A stretch of DNA of 64,000 bases from Flexithrix dorotheae DSM 6795 (GCF_000379765.1 NZ_KB903487.1:124001-188000); one strand, 5' to 3'. Shown: positions 43,201 to 49,685, counted from the first letter of the stretch. The notes: generated by a model from the sequence alone, not told the origin. Numbers and translations are program-made.

Positions 43201-46078
43201 GATTAAAATCTGCAGTGGTAATTCCCTCAGGAGTGTCATTTACGAAAAAATCCTCCATAGTTGGGAATTCCCCATTTCCATCTCCGGCCAAAATTCTTAC
43301 GGAATTATCCAGCGAATTGGCTACTGCAATATCCTGATTTCCATCGCCATTGTAATCTCCTATGGCCATATCCAGGGGAAAACTTCCGGTTGGGAATGGC
43401 ATAGCCCCGGAAAAATTTCCACTTCCGTCTCCAAATATTACAGTGATTTCATCATTAAACGAATTTACACCAACCACATCGAAATAATTATCATTATTAA
43501 AGTCGCCTATGCTGATGGTATTGGGAGATTCTCCAATGGTAAAAACATTACCTTCATCAAAATCTGTGTTTTCGTTATTTCTTAAATAAACTTTCAGGTT
43601 ATCAGTGGATTGCTCCATGGAAATGGCAAAATCATTAAAGCCATCCCTGTTAAAGTCCCCTGTAACCAAACCATAGGGTGTCTCTCCCAAAGAAACCTCA
43701 AAAGCAGGGTCAAAAGAGCCTATTGCATCATTCCAAAACAGGATGGAGACTAATCCACCTGCTCCTGTTCCTGAGGCTACAATATCCATAAATCCATCAG
43801 CATTCATGTCGGAAATACCCAACCCAAAAGCATTGGAAACAATATCAAATTCCTCAACCGGCTGGAAATCAGTATTATCCGGTTTTCTGATAAAAACAGC
43901 CGCATAACCTGGATCTCCGGTTCCCACTGATACCAAATCCAGCAAACCGTCAAGATTGAAATCGGTGATGACTATTTTCTCGGGACTGGAAGTCACTGCA
44001 AAACTTACAGGAACTTCGAATCCATCATTTTCAGAAGTTCGGTAAAAAATTTCAATTTGATTGTTCCCTCCGGCAATAAGATCTACCAGGCCGTCATCAT
44101 TAATATCTCCTGCTGCGATACAAAGGGGATTGGAAGAACCAGAATAATTATCCGAATTGAAAAGTCCTGGATGAATTGGTCCATTATCGAATTTTAAATT
44201 AAAATAGGGAGTTCCTGAATTTAGAGAATTAGCTGCAAGCCCGGTTTCAGTATTTATTACAGTAAAGGTTGAAACTGAAGAAATACCTTCCGGTAAACTT
44301 ATCTTAACCTCAGAGGAACTACTTCCCCCTGATACAGGAGCTTTGTAGCCGTCCAAAAACACGATATTATTAAATGGGTCACTGGCAAAATTTGCCCCTG
44401 AAATGGTTATATCCCCAAAATCAGACTTAGCAGAGACAGGATTGATGGCATCAATTCTTGGAGTTTTAGCTGTGGTAACAGATTGGCTTAATGGACTACT
44501 GGTATTGTAATTGATTTCTGTTCCTTCTCCATTGAAAGGAAAAATGTCATAAATGTATTCGGTGTCAGACATTAAATCATCATCTATAATAGATGTTGAA
44601 TTCCCAAGTGAAACAATTGTTTGACCTGAAAATACATTTCCTTCGATGTATTCCACTCCATCCATAGGTAAAGTTGGAGGGGTAATGCTCAATCTTCTCA
44701 GAACAAGATAGCCTTCCGGAAAACCAGATGCTTCATCGAACTGCAAAAAAAGCGAGGAAGTTGATACAAAAGGAAAGGACAAGTTGTTGGGGAAGGAGAC
44801 CGGTTCAGTAGCTATCCCAAACATTTCTATGGCTCCTCTGTCAATAGTTCCATTTTTGATCCTATCGTATTTTCGCTGGTCAGATACAGGAGCTTCTCCA
44901 TTATCTCCGTTATCAATTGCAGTACTGCCAGCCTGAAGTTCGTGTGTGGGCGCAAATCCACCATTTTGTTGTAAGGGCCCCAGTTTTATTTCGGTGTCTC
45001 CAAAGGTATCTCCTGGTCCGGAAAAAGTATAGTAAGAATCGCTACTTGAAGTATGTGAAGAGTTAACAACTCCATTGATATAAATAAAATTCCCTACAGA
45101 GCTATTATCCAGAATGGTGTTGACAAGTAAAATATCGGCATTTACTCCTGCGGATCTAATTCCTTCATTGAGGTTGTTGGCAAAGGTGCAACTTTTTATT
45201 TCTACCATTCCCCAAACTGCCATTGCTCCCCCATTATTTTCAGCGTTATTTCCACTTACAGTACAATTGGTAAGATATGAACTCCCATTGTTTCCGATGT
45301 ATAATCCTCCTGCAAATTTTGCTGAATTTCCCCTAATGGTGGAGTTTTCAATTACTAATGTATGCAGGCCGCTATTGGTATTTATTCCTCCCCCTGAGCC
45401 TGCACTCTCGGCATTAATTTGGTTGGCTGAAATATCACAATTGAAAATTGACAGGTTTCTTTCATTTTTTATTCCCCCTCCAGTGCCACTTCCCGGGGTT
45501 TGAATAAGGTTATCAGCAACTAAGCAATAATGCATGGTTAAGGTTTCTGTGTTAAGAATACCTCCTCCTGAACCGGCACTGATGGAAACATCCACTTTAT
45601 TCTGAGTGATTTCACAATCGTAAAGGATTAAATCGCCTTCATTCAAAATTCCTGCTCCGTTTCCGGAGGCCCCATCACCGGTAGTGTAACCATTCATTAT
45701 GGTAAGCCCATGAATTTCAACATTTACACCAGACTTTATGTGTAAAACTCGTGAAATATTTTCCCCGCTAATTCTAAGAAAGGAAGCTCCCGGTCCATCA
45801 ATAAAAAGATTTTTATCAACCAAAAGCTCTCCTGAGGTAAGCGCTATAGTGTTGGGTAGGTCCAGTTCAAAACGAATGGTATCTCCCGGATCAGCATCTA
45901 GCAATGCCTGCCTAAAAGTACCTTCGCCACTATCTCCCGGATTGTTTACAATAACAGAGCTGGCAAAACTTACCCCAAAAATAGAGGAGATGAATAATAC
46001 AAAAAAAAAGGCAAGAAAAGTCTTTAAATAAGAAGATAATGCCTTGGAAAAAAAATCTGGCTTAGAATAAAAAATCAT
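31007..46078 (-). CDS. Giant (5,023 aa) multidomain T9SS-secreted surface protein
   Basis: One uninterrupted frame of 5,023 codons. Order from the N-terminus, by approximate residue: signal peptide 1-40; parallel beta-helix 40-420; FN3-like module; IPT/TIG domain 540-625; first FG-GAP/VCBS propeller 635-985; SbsA-type Ig domain; second propeller 1100-1440; sortilin/BNR-associated-like domain; four FN3-like modules 1595-2075; unassigned beta domain; LamG 2235-2420; second BNR-associated-like domain; second beta-helix 2605-3025; four Ig-like modules 3030-3445; six FN3-like modules 3450-4150; cadherin-like domain; short LRR plus Ig; plant-type LRR array 4435-4680; three Ig-like domains; and a type A T9SS sorting domain 4943-5023 (SLFPNPSDGNIELRF...NLPTGVYFLSI). 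No catalytic residues are recognisable, so adhesion or glycan binding at the cell surface is most likely. It is transcribed alone. Confidence 0.93.
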   Translation of the reverse strand: MIFYSKPDFFSKALSSYLKTFLAFFFVLFISSIFGVSFASSVIVNNPGDSGEGTFRQALLDADPGDTIRFELDLPNTIALTSGELLVDKNLFIDGPGASFLRISGENISRVLHIKSGVNVEIHGLTIMNGYTTGDGASGNGAGILNEGDLILYDCEITQNKVDVSISAGSGGGILNTETLTMHYCLVADNLIQTPGSGTGGGIKNERNLSIFNCDISANQINAESAGSGGGINTNSGLHTLVIENSTIRGNSAKFAGGLYIGNNGSSYLTNCTVSGNNAENNGGAMAVWGMVEIKSCTFANNLNEGIRSAGVNADILLVNTILDNSSVGNFIYINGVVNSSHTSSSDSYYTFSGPGDTFGDTEIKLGPLQQNGGFAPTHELQAGSTAIDNGDNGEAPVSDQRKYDRIKNGTIDRGAIEMFGIATEPVSFPNNLSFPFVSTSSLFLQFDEASGFPEGYLVLRRLSITPPTLPMDGVEYIEGNVFSGQTIVSLGNSTSIIDDDLMSDTEYIYDIFPFNGEGTEINYNTSSPLSQSVTTAKTPRIDAINPVSAKSDFGDITISGANFASDPFNNIVFLDGYKAPVSGGSSSSEVKISLPEGISSVSTFTVINTETGLAANSLNSGTPYFNLKFDNGPIHPGLFNSDNYSGSSNPLCIAAGDINDDGLVDLIAGGNNQIEIFYRTSENDGFEVPVSFAVTSSPEKIVITDFNLDGLLDLVSVGTGDPGYAAVFIRKPDNTDFQPVEEFDIVSNAFGLGISDMNADGFMDIVASGTGAGGLVSILFWNDAIGSFDPAFEVSLGETPYGLVTGDFNRDGFNDFAISMEQSTDNLKVYLRNNENTDFDEGNVFTIGESPNTISIGDFNNDNYFDVVGVNSFNDEITVIFGDGSGNFSGAMPFPTGSFPLDMAIGDYNGDGNQDIAVANSLDNSVRILAGDGNGEFPTMEDFFVNDTPEGITTADFNQDGKPDIATSNSGTSDISLLYTKPEFEVRSISPNQNTSNLPVITDNDIIIEFNQKLAPSAGQIDNIPIRGRYSGLVTDVSTFINDSIVRITPRPSVQDFLPGERVDFTVSRKVLNDVGDSLQGRGSAQFFMGAEKAPLQFEEWTPFVTNDEPVKVLAADFNNDRIVDLVTLNKTAETASIALNDGFGDFSDNGEISLFNSPIDFVVGDFDNNGSPDLAFLNNNTEEIQIEFNDGSGNFSSGDILPLPGGSDPRFITTFDFDVDGDLDFVVTRAGDEIFSVLRNDGYGSFFPEEEFLSGGSFPADIVNADFDNDGILDFAIANRSSDQLIIYFKEKDNSFSPVAITTSSIEHLATGDFNNDGLMDLVWSNNLNNDTRVHLNNDNRTFNPPFTVSVAGIPASLAVTDIDGNGWMDIISANPAENNISILANNSGSFESWPDIPVAGNPTFIDFADLDGDFTLDLLVANSGNNEISVLLNKKGQVNISQESVVSEDIVQGTPNTIIKKIKLDVSGNDVSFNELKIKLGGNYVSSDLDNLKLFYSENSELDTLSDVLLKELSTIPTAGNEITFDNFLVSNPILEEDSTSYLFITTSIDFSAIVNNTVFVDAISLSDFDFPGAEYSGTDPMVVGATKTFVAPLSEPTNHLTGLDATITSGSAIQLTWLDATGGQEPEKYLIVARRNSGTFPTFWDGMQPAPDTVWSDDNALVFVTHTGFANSYEFTGLTAGQTYFFELYPLTNSGVHTNYKTDGTVPAISKTIYLEPSTQAGNIVFSNLESNKVTLNWINGDGTDRLIVAKETSPVDAFPSDFYGYNADSLFGAGNQLGSGNYVVYDGTGNSVTITGLTSGTPYHFRIFEHNGTGEDANYSLSTWSGNPKSIITLNDEPTEQPNGLSFANITPNTLDLSFTTPGSNPDGYLVLRRTGASTPPQDGIVYPEESSFAGQKVVSNSSAFSTADDTLNPGTTYYYDVYSFNGSGPTTNYYLNSPLSGIVTMPATEPTAQAGWIKFNNVSSNSINVSWINGNGNERILLIKQGATVDGSPVDQTTYSANAIIGNGSAIGSGNYVVYKGTGTSVTVTGLSAETEYAFRLFELNGSAGTENYLTNTQTGNPKTRETLPLINNIQNINNAAPAGNNSGGLVVSSGTGPGDFLQDTGDEIYYGHDNQLASVISSDLTGNISNRWNRTWFFEKTDIVGNPHGKVKFIFDFSDAGFVTSPDKDLNYFLLYRLGTSGNFDVVQTLGKYLPAANDKIEFLLDAQYAPTGYFTLGITDGVPFAENALNFDGVNDFVDTGSGFTFGNNFTVETWVKLDDVSGENPIIAKGTNATNEEIRLSVINGSIYFDWGASGLGNYVSSDNLISAGKWYHIAATLDISGNAAKIYLNGLLVAENYGATGHIYLGGSTFIGRSFSGYFDGQMDELRIWNHTKTEAQIRSTLFEMISGNESGLDAYYKFDQSKWRNLPDHSSWSKKGTLEASMYDSDWVASGAMIKPDITINGSSGASNAAQGEVNHEVYRFRVDVVSTDANPTEIIANIEGDFTPGTDISNLQLYYSDDSNLDITQDSLLKTISAPWPGNTATFDNFYFSPIIPSGNSGYFFITADIPINATIGKTIYVNLPTIGEVSFIAGNKNAGTLSTGGLKTIISPFEVYNTNDNGKGSLRWAINNANNSNNETISFNIGGAGPWVISLADTLPTLKKEMILDASTETNWTKDNLIVLDGTSNGISEGLVIKSPNVEVFGFEFHGFNRAIVVKGENSDNFKIGALNKGNVIRSGVTGIVVDQADWGSIQGNLIGTYIDGETIAANSNYGVYLLNGAENNTIGSVINGLENLITGNTEKNIFIENSPNNTIVGNIIGANKTGNTALGGKVGIHLTGNSKYTQIGGNLADQMNLVSGHSEYGIFIESDSNTVYGNYIGTDISGINNLGNSLENVRVRGSHNNIGGVAFGEGNRIAYGGIGVNVDIAGAQFNLIRGNNIFCNTNGINLANGANNNISTPIISYANKTEIKGISEANSLIDLYTDSLSACTPEQGKYLIGSTVSGPLGNWSWSGNFAHNHEITAIVTDGAKNSSQFSIPVVVDTLPPNAPSQPVSDAGNEINYAEESSGFNIEVSLSGTGAVVGDSIELFLDGSHFPSPLAQIISYTDSVTGNVNFPIISGQLGDNGTKSITTRIIDQSMNFGQESIPLILKLDKIIPPLPVFLSFSDNTGSSSVDNITADSTLIFSGIGEPNHFINLFVDTNLIGTSIIDAGGNWTYDNTANNFASGAYTINFSVTDSVGNESTWSSNYTLIVDLIPPLTPAISGISDDTSIPGDGVTNDRTLMIDGTADANTQVEILLDASSIGSVTSDGEGSWTFDYTGTSLADGIYTIEAQAIDEAGNISSLSAAYQFIVDSTAPAAPVITAIADDSGPADGITLDSTLWFSGTAEPATLVDIFLNNVSIGSTLTDWFGDWNFDYTANPLSVGNYALTAKSTDSLGNESPISAAFNFQIVAPPTVQASDISFSNINPTSVEISWQKGNGEKRMLVGSEISPVSASPADFTVYTANSNFGSGDDLGTGEFVIFADTGNIVTVSGLNQGTTYHFKLFEFNGSGASSVYLDTVAFGNPDSVLTPVTEPLVQESELVFSGRTSTSATINWTNGDGANQLILVKEGSPVDAIPSDLTSYTANSMFGTGDQIGSGNFVVFNGNGNTLTLSNLSPDKIYHVRVFGYNGTGGIVNYLTSVAINNPDSFYTLAPEPIEQAGTVSFNNIQSNSVEVNFSPPGSTPDSFIVLRRTGAASAPADGTAYNLGDNIGGNTVVYIGSSNSFTDNSVTPGTTYNYDIYAFNGAGESVNYLTASPANGNVTTLATEPTVQSSNIIAVNRLAAQMEISWTNGNGSQRLVVIRENAGVDLFPADFTSYSANSVFGIGDDLGNGIFVVYAGTGNSVTITGLNPATSYGVQIFEFNGNGISSNYLTSSAGNNPNAFQSLSLEPTLQPENFTVTSIQDFSLGFQFTQPLVKPDGYLVVRRTGARVLPTSGNAYNIGDVFSGNTVISTGTDTLILDNSVSSKTTYNYDIYAFNGSGNTINYFTLSPLNGTITTYDTEPGAQPTNLVFDTITSSSISGSFTPIASGADGFVILYSTNPNPSGTLADGTSYSVGNNVGDFTIAQISNQTDFDITGLNIDTPYAIRILAYKGSGIFTNYKTDNPLAGSATTFNNNPYELVLSNALITENLPVGSLVGTFTTGDIDPTDSHTYSLVSGTGDTDNSDFTITGNQLLVNNILLAADQEIYQIRVATDDPNGGTLENTFTITLDEIPLSLSDSTNLVAVYDSAGILPWDLSTRVKTWQGVTVVAGSVTELNLSGYNLSHIHSQAIGNLTSLDSLDISGNNLTFDFIEPLVGNFPKFNYIPQGRFGISDTIVVYNEDPVTISIPIKTSNESYQWKKGGFNLSGANSNGIFISNAKKENSGVYTCEVISSVASGITLTSQPIVLKVVNVINSQDSLALLQVMDSILTGDLAAAFNPEDPAGSWPGVVEENNRVVEINLSNEGVSGSLSSSLGQLTELRKLNLFNNAISGTLPKEIGQLTKLTYLDLDRNGLEGPVPEEIGNLTNLKTLWLSRNAFTSLPESFGQLINLEFLFLQNNQLETLPASLGNLGSLKVLDLSENLLVEFLDDMSGLSNLERLDLSHNKLTEISPNFSQLTAIIELDLSNNNLLDLPGDFSNYPNLQTLSIFNNKLTFEDIEPLDLSGSTYMLGYAPQKAVSPNYDTLVVVGSQYNLSMEIGGSNNVYQWEKDGETLDSLLGSEFSTSNFVLAESGVYTSKVTNDAIPGLTIQNKLVNVLADCGNQTSVNITTEFDTTVCEGKNIFIELISEEVSGRKYSWRRNGETLALANESKYVAYEPGNYRVFITDENGCSANSNIIKITSVPTPEIEITMLDSTTFLAKSSASTGFFKWYLDGELIPNENDSILSVSGSGLYKAGFENEFGCEGFSEEMPFIITALEDEKLSQSISLFPNPSDGNIELRFGNIASKNIEVNVFSASGKLMESFVYGNKESIQMDLSNLPTGVYFLSIITDQGKAMKRMNKF
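32030..32790 (-). repeat. Leucine-rich repeat array in the giant protein
   Basis: About nine LRR units of 23-24 residues. The first three are plant-type (SGxLPxEIGQLTKLTYLDL, with GxxP), and the later ones are shorter, Leu-x-x-Leu-Pro type. They are flanked by Ig-like domains. A second short LRR stretch with the same start (LALLQVMDS versus LVAVYDSAG) lies at about 33060-33300. Confidence 0.8.
33625..35740 (-). repeat. Array of six fibronectin-III-like modules in the giant protein
   Basis: Six modules of 110-123 residues. Subtype A has WxxGxGxxR...VDxxPxDxTxYxANSxFGxGDxLG...FNGxG; subtype B has VLRRTGAxxxPxxGxxY...TTYNYDIYAFNGxG. The order from the N-terminus is A, A, B, A, B and a variant B. 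A second array with the same subtypes lies at 39850-41300. Each module ends with an EP-x-x-Q linker. Confidence 0.8.
35745..37000 (-). repeat. Four Ig-like (bacterial surface) repeats in the giant protein
   Basis: Four modules of about 100 residues with PPxxPxIxxIxDD, SGxAEPxTLVDIFLxxxxIGSxxxDxxGxWxFDYTxN, and GxYxLTAxxxDxxGNxSxxSAxxxFxVD. These are typical repeats of large adhesins. They follow directly after the second beta-helix. Confidence 0.78.
37000..38270 (-). other. Second parallel beta-helix domain of the giant protein
   Basis: Begins with NDNGKGSLRWAINNAN, the usual cap of these helices, followed by coils containing NTIxGNIIG, NTVYGNYIGT and NLIRGNNIF. The Asn-rich ladder (NxIxGNxIG) is diagnostic of a right-handed beta-helix. 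The first helix at the N-terminus has the equivalent cap (SGEGTFRQALLDAD). Confidence 0.8.
38810..39385 (-). other. LamG/concanavalin-like domain of the giant protein
   Basis: ALNFDGVNDFVDTG starts the domain, followed by FTVETWVKL, KWYHIAATLD, KIYLNGLLV, FIGRSFSGYFDGQMDELRIW and the tail TKTEAQIRSTL. This is the laminin-G-3 type frequent in Bacteroidota surface proteins and usually binds carbohydrate. Confidence 0.85.
41760..42790 (-). repeat. Second seven-bladed FG-GAP/VCBS propeller in the giant protein
   Basis: Seven DxNxDGxxD-type calcium-loop motifs, for example ADFNNDRIVDL, GDFDNNGSPDL, FDFDVDGDLDF, ADFDNDGILDF, GDFNNDGLMDL, TDIDGNGWMDI and ADLDGDFTLDL. Seven motifs are enough for one complete seven-bladed beta-propeller. 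Confidence 0.82.
43120..44180 (-). repeat. First seven-bladed FG-GAP/VCBS propeller in the giant protein
   Basis: Seven calcium-loop motifs: GDINDDGLVDL, TDFNLDGLLDL, SDMNADGFMDI, GDFNRDGFNDF, GDFNNDNYFDV, GDYNGDGNQDI and ADFNQDGKPDI. An SbsA-type Ig domain (about 42800-43125) separates it from the second propeller. Confidence 0.82.
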
Positions 46079-46294
46079 GGTTTCCTTGAAAACGTAAACT
46101 CTTTGTTAAACCTTTTTCTGGTTAACATACTAAGGGTAAATGCTTAAGGATAAATTTTATTGTTTCTTAGAAGCGTATAGATTGGAAGAGTTGGAAGGAT
46201 GAAAATTTAGTAATTTGTACAATTAGAATAAAAAATATTTTCCAAGTCCTTTTCAGCTGGAAAAAATGAGGAGAAGAAGGAAAAGGGCATAAAA

Positions 46295-46318
46295 AAAGGC
46301 CGAAGTACTTCGGCCTTT
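46295..46318 (-). terminator. Terminator of queA (perfect palindrome)
   Basis: A perfect 24-nt palindrome with the core AGGCCGAAGT/ACTTCGGCCT (46297-46316), flanked by seven or more A on the left, which become U on the minus strand. It lies 33 bp downstream of the queA stop. Confidence 0.8.
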
Positions 46319-46350
46319 ATATTTATTGATAAAATCTAAATCTTTAATGA

Positions 46351-47397
46351 TTAGATGACCAACATGGCATCACCATAACTAAGGAATTTATATTTTTCCT
46401 TAATCGCTTCCTGATAGGCTTCCATAATTAAATCATAACCCCCAAAGGCAGCTGTCATCATTAATAAGGTAGACATGGGCTTGTGGAAGTTGGTGATTAA
46501 ACCACTGCAAATTTTAAAATCGTAAGGAGGAAAAATAAATTTATCTGTCCAGCCTGAATTCTCTTTCAACAAATTTGAAGCGGAAACAGATGCTTCCAAA
46601 GCTCTCATGGTGGTTGTACCTACCGCACAAACTTTTTTCTTCTCCCTAATGGCATTGTTAACCATATCCACAGTTGGTTGAGGAACTTCAAAGTTCTCAG
46701 AATCCATTTTGTGTTTGGTTAAGTCTTCCACATCTACTTCTCTAAATGTTCCCAGACCTACGTGCAGGGTAATTGGGGTTCTTTTGATTCCCTTAATTTC
46801 TAATCTTTTGGTAACCTGAGGAGTGAAATGCAACCCTGCAGAAGGAACGGCTACGGCTCCTTTTTTCTCAGCAAAAATAGTCTGGAATCTTTCCCGATCT
46901 TCTGGCTCTGTAGCTCTTCCAATATCTTTTGGCAAAGGAGTTTCACCCAGTTCATCAATTATTCTATAAAATTCCTCATCTTTGCCTTCGTATAGAAACC
47001 TGATTGTTCTTCCTCTCGAAGTGGTATTATCAATCACCTCAGCTACTAATTCGCCATCACCAAAATATAGTTTATTACCTACCCTGATTTTTCTTGCAGG
47101 ATCTACCAATACATCCCAGAGATGTGATTCCTCATTAAGTTCTCTGAGTAGGAAAACTTCGATTTTAGCACCGGTTTTTTCTTTTTTACCATAAAGCCTG
47201 GCCGGAAATACCATGGTGTCATTAACTACAAAAACATCATCCTCATCGAAATAATTAATAATGTCTTTGAATACTTTGTGTTCAAATTTACCGGTTGCTC
47301 TGTCTACAACTAAAAGTCTTGATTCATCCCTGTTTTCAGCTGGATATTTAGCTATTAATTCAGTGGGTAAGTCAAACTTAAATGCTGATAATTTCAT
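46351..47397 (-). CDS. queA: S-adenosylmethionine:tRNA ribosyltransferase-isomerase QueA
   Basis: A 348-residue enzyme making epoxyqueuosine from 7-aminomethyl-deazaguanine at the tRNA wobble position. It opens with the family start [23 protein letters not shown] (8-30). Further signatures are [29 protein letters not shown] (about 55-83), [17 protein letters not shown] (about 171-187), [10 protein letters not shown] and GTTTMRALE (about 261-269), and the terminal block [19 protein letters not shown]. It is complete. A strong terminator follows. No other queuosine gene is adjacent. Confidence 0.96.
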   Translation of the reverse strand: MKLSAFKFDLPTELIAKYPAENRDESRLLVVDRATGKFEHKVFKDIINYFDEDDVFVVNDTMVFPARLYGKKEKTGAKIEVFLLRELNEESHLWDVLVDPARKIRVGNKLYFGDGELVAEVIDNTTSRGRTIRFLYEGKDEEFYRIIDELGETPLPKDIGRATEPEDRERFQTIFAEKKGAVAVPSAGLHFTPQVTKRLEIKGIKRTPITLHVGLGTFREVDVEDLTKHKMDSENFEVPQPTVDMVNNAIREKKKVCAVGTTTMRALEASVSASNLLKENSGWTDKFIFPPYDFKICSGLITNFHKPMSTLLMMTAAFGGYDLIMEAYQEAIKEKYKFLSYGDAMLVI

Positions 47398-47568
47398 ATT
47401 GGAGTATTGTGAATTCTAGAAACCAAAATTTCCCTTTTGGAGGGTTTATTGAATGAAGCTACCGCTCATCCAAAATAGGGGGCAAAGATAACAATTTGTT
47501 ACTTATTATGTTAATTTTAGCTTTATATTTACTACTGTAACTATTTAATAATTCCCAATCATTTAATA

Positions 47569-48819
47569 ATGATTCTTTTTTTAAGATTATTCAAGGAAAG
47601 TTTTCGCTTCGCATATAACGCCTTAAGGGAAAATCTGCTTAGAACTACCTTATCACTTCTAGGAGTAACAGTAGGAATTTTTGCAATTATTGCCATTCTA
47701 ACTGTAGTCGATACATTGGATAAAAGTATAAAAAACAGCCTTACCATATTTGGAAATGATGTGATTTATGTGGAAAAATGGCCCTGGAGTTTTGGCCCTA
47801 ATTATCCCTGGTGGAAATACATGAACAGACCTTATCCGGACTATGAAGAATATGAGCATCTGGCTGAAAATCTTACCTGGGCAAAAGCTGTTTCTATTAT
47901 GGATGTGAAAGGAGGCACAACCTTAAAATATAAAAATAGCAGCATTGGCGATGTGGATTTATTTGGTACTACTGAATCTTATTCCAGAGTATCAGACTTC
48001 ACTGTAGAAAAAGGCCGTTTCTTCTCAGTTCAGGAAAATGAAAGCGGCAAAAATGTAGCTGTAATAGGTCACACCATTGCCAACGATCTTTTCGGAGATT
48101 TGGAACCTTTGGGAAAAGAAGTAAAAATAAAAGGGTTGAAATTTATGATAATCGGGGTGTTGGAAAAGCAAGGAGAGAACTTGCTTGATGCACCCAGTAA
48201 CGATGAAATTTGTTTTATTACTTTTAAAACACTCACCAAACTTTATGCCTCCAGAAGTAGAGGAATAAGCCCATCCATTACCATAAAAGGTTATACAGAA
48301 GATAAAGGATTGATTGAGCTGGAGAATGAAATAAGAGGATTAATGCGTCCCATAAGAGGATTGAGGCCAATTGAGGAGGATGATTTTGCGATGAACAGGC
48401 CTGAGGCAATTGCCGATTTTTTTGATAATATTATTGGTGTTCTGACTTTTGCAGGCTCCATTATCAGTTTATTTTCACTATTAGTTGGTGGGTTTGGTAT
48501 TGCCAACATTATGTTTGTTTCAGTAAAGGAGCGGACCAATCTGATTGGTATTCAAAAATCCCTTGGGGCAAAAAACTATTTTATTTTGCTTCAGTTTTTA
48601 TTTGAAGCCATCTTTTTGAGTTTTATGGGTGGGGTTTCGGGAATTATTTTGGTGAATTTCATCTCGATTTTTTCAACGGACACTTTTGAAATCGTATTGA
48701 GTTTAGACAATATCTTTATCGGAATGGCTATTTCGCTTTGTATTGGTATAATTTCGGGAATAATTCCGGCAATTTCTGCTTCCAGACTTGATCCGGTAAT
48801 TGCCATCAGGTCAAAATAA
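47569..48819 (+). CDS. MacB/FtsX-type ABC transporter permease
   Basis: A 416-residue permease with the MacB layout: an N-terminal cytoplasmic segment and helix 1 (about 25-46, LLRTTLSLLGVTVGIFAIIAIL), a large periplasmic MacB_PCD domain (50-280), then three C-terminal FtsX helices (about 290-320, 340-365, 378-400). The ERTNLIGIQKSLGAKNYFILLQFLFEAIF segment and the final PAISASRLDPVIAIR are diagnostic. Such permeases use mechanotransmission to move lipoproteins, peptides or drugs. No cognate ATPase or membrane-fusion protein gene is beside it, so its partner must be encoded elsewhere. It ends 14 bp from the convergent LytTR gene. Confidence 0.88.
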   Translation: MILFLRLFKESFRFAYNALRENLLRTTLSLLGVTVGIFAIIAILTVVDTLDKSIKNSLTIFGNDVIYVEKWPWSFGPNYPWWKYMNRPYPDYEEYEHLAENLTWAKAVSIMDVKGGTTLKYKNSSIGDVDLFGTTESYSRVSDFTVEKGRFFSVQENESGKNVAVIGHTIANDLFGDLEPLGKEVKIKGLKFMIIGVLEKQGENLLDAPSNDEICFITFKTLTKLYASRSRGISPSITIKGYTEDKGLIELENEIRGLMRPIRGLRPIEEDDFAMNRPEAIADFFDNIIGVLTFAGSIISLFSLLVGGFGIANIMFVSVKERTNLIGIQKSLGAKNYFILLQFLFEAIFLSFMGGVSGIILVNFISIFSTDTFEIVLSLDNIFIGMAISLCIGIISGIIPAISASRLDPVIAIRSK

Positions 48820-48833
48820 ACTAATTCTGTCCC

Positions 48834-49685
48834 TCATCCGGTTTTTACCCTTTCCAAAATATCTTTTTTAATGGCACGGGAGACCGGAATTTCTCTGGTT
48901 TCTCCACTAGATAAATGCACAATTAATTTTAGGTTGCCGGCATTGTTTTTTACCTCACCTACCTGATTTAAATTTATGATGAAAGACCGGTGACATCTGG
49001 TAATAAAATCCTGACTAATCTGGTTCAATAGATCCTTTAGTGTAATTCTCAATAATCTCTCCTTAATACTTTCATTTTCCTGCCAGACTAAGTTAGCGTA
49101 ATGTCCCTGAGCTTCTGCAAATAATAATTCTTTTGGGGAAATCCTTAAGGTTTCCTGGGTTTCTGTGTTGATAATGATTTCCTTTTCATTCGGCTCTGAA
49201 ACTTTGGGAGGGTCGATCACAATGCTTCTTAATTGTTTGTTCTGGATTTGATAGGTTACAATTAGCATCGGCATTATGCCCACAGAAAATACTTTCAATT
49301 GAGATTGCAGGAAATAACTTAAGGTAGGTTCACAATCCTCAAATAAATAAACTTTGTAAAGAAAAATTAAAAAAGAGATCACGAAGAAATTCCACAAAGT
49401 CATTACGATATGGTGGAGAAAAGTCCAGTTTTCCACCTGGATTAAATTGGGAAAATACTTTGGTAAATAAAGTAAATTAAAGGAAAGGGCTATAAGGGTA
49501 ATGATTCCGAAACTGATTATTTGAAGTCCGATTAATCGATTTTCCAGGTAATTATTGGGCTGAAATATCCATAAAAAAAGGATCGCAAACAGGCTGAGAC
49601 TAATAACCAGTTTTAGATTATTGGAAAAATTATTGAAGAAAAAGGGAAATGGTTTTTGTAAGTTAAGGGTTATCCAGGACATCAT
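48834..49685 (-). CDS. Membrane-anchored LytTR-type DNA-binding regulator
   Basis: A 283-residue protein with about four transmembrane helices in residues 25-165 and a C-terminal LytTR DNA-binding domain (about 180-280), including LLFAEAQGHYANLVW, LLRITLKDLLNQI, FITRCHRSFIINLNQV and the closing IPVSRAIKKDIL. There is no receiver domain. The LytTR domain is tethered to the membrane, so the protein probably senses something in or at the membrane and binds DNA directly. No histidine kinase lies beside it. It is convergent with the MacB-type permease gene. Confidence 0.87.
   Translation of the reverse strand: MMSWITLNLQKPFPFFFNNFSNNLKLVISLSLFAILFLWIFQPNNYLENRLIGLQIISFGIITLIALSFNLLYLPKYFPNLIQVENWTFLHHIVMTLWNFFVISFLIFLYKVYLFEDCEPTLSYFLQSQLKVFSVGIMPMLIVTYQIQNKQLRSIVIDPPKVSEPNEKEIIINTETQETLRISPKELLFAEAQGHYANLVWQENESIKERLLRITLKDLLNQISQDFITRCHRSFIINLNQVGEVKNNAGNLKLIVHLSSGETREIPVSRAIKKDILERVKTG

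Noticed and set aside
31275-46031. Many plus-strand reading frames opposite the giant gene, up to 129 codons
   Set aside because: They are antisense shadows of the repeat-rich coding sequence; none has a family motif.
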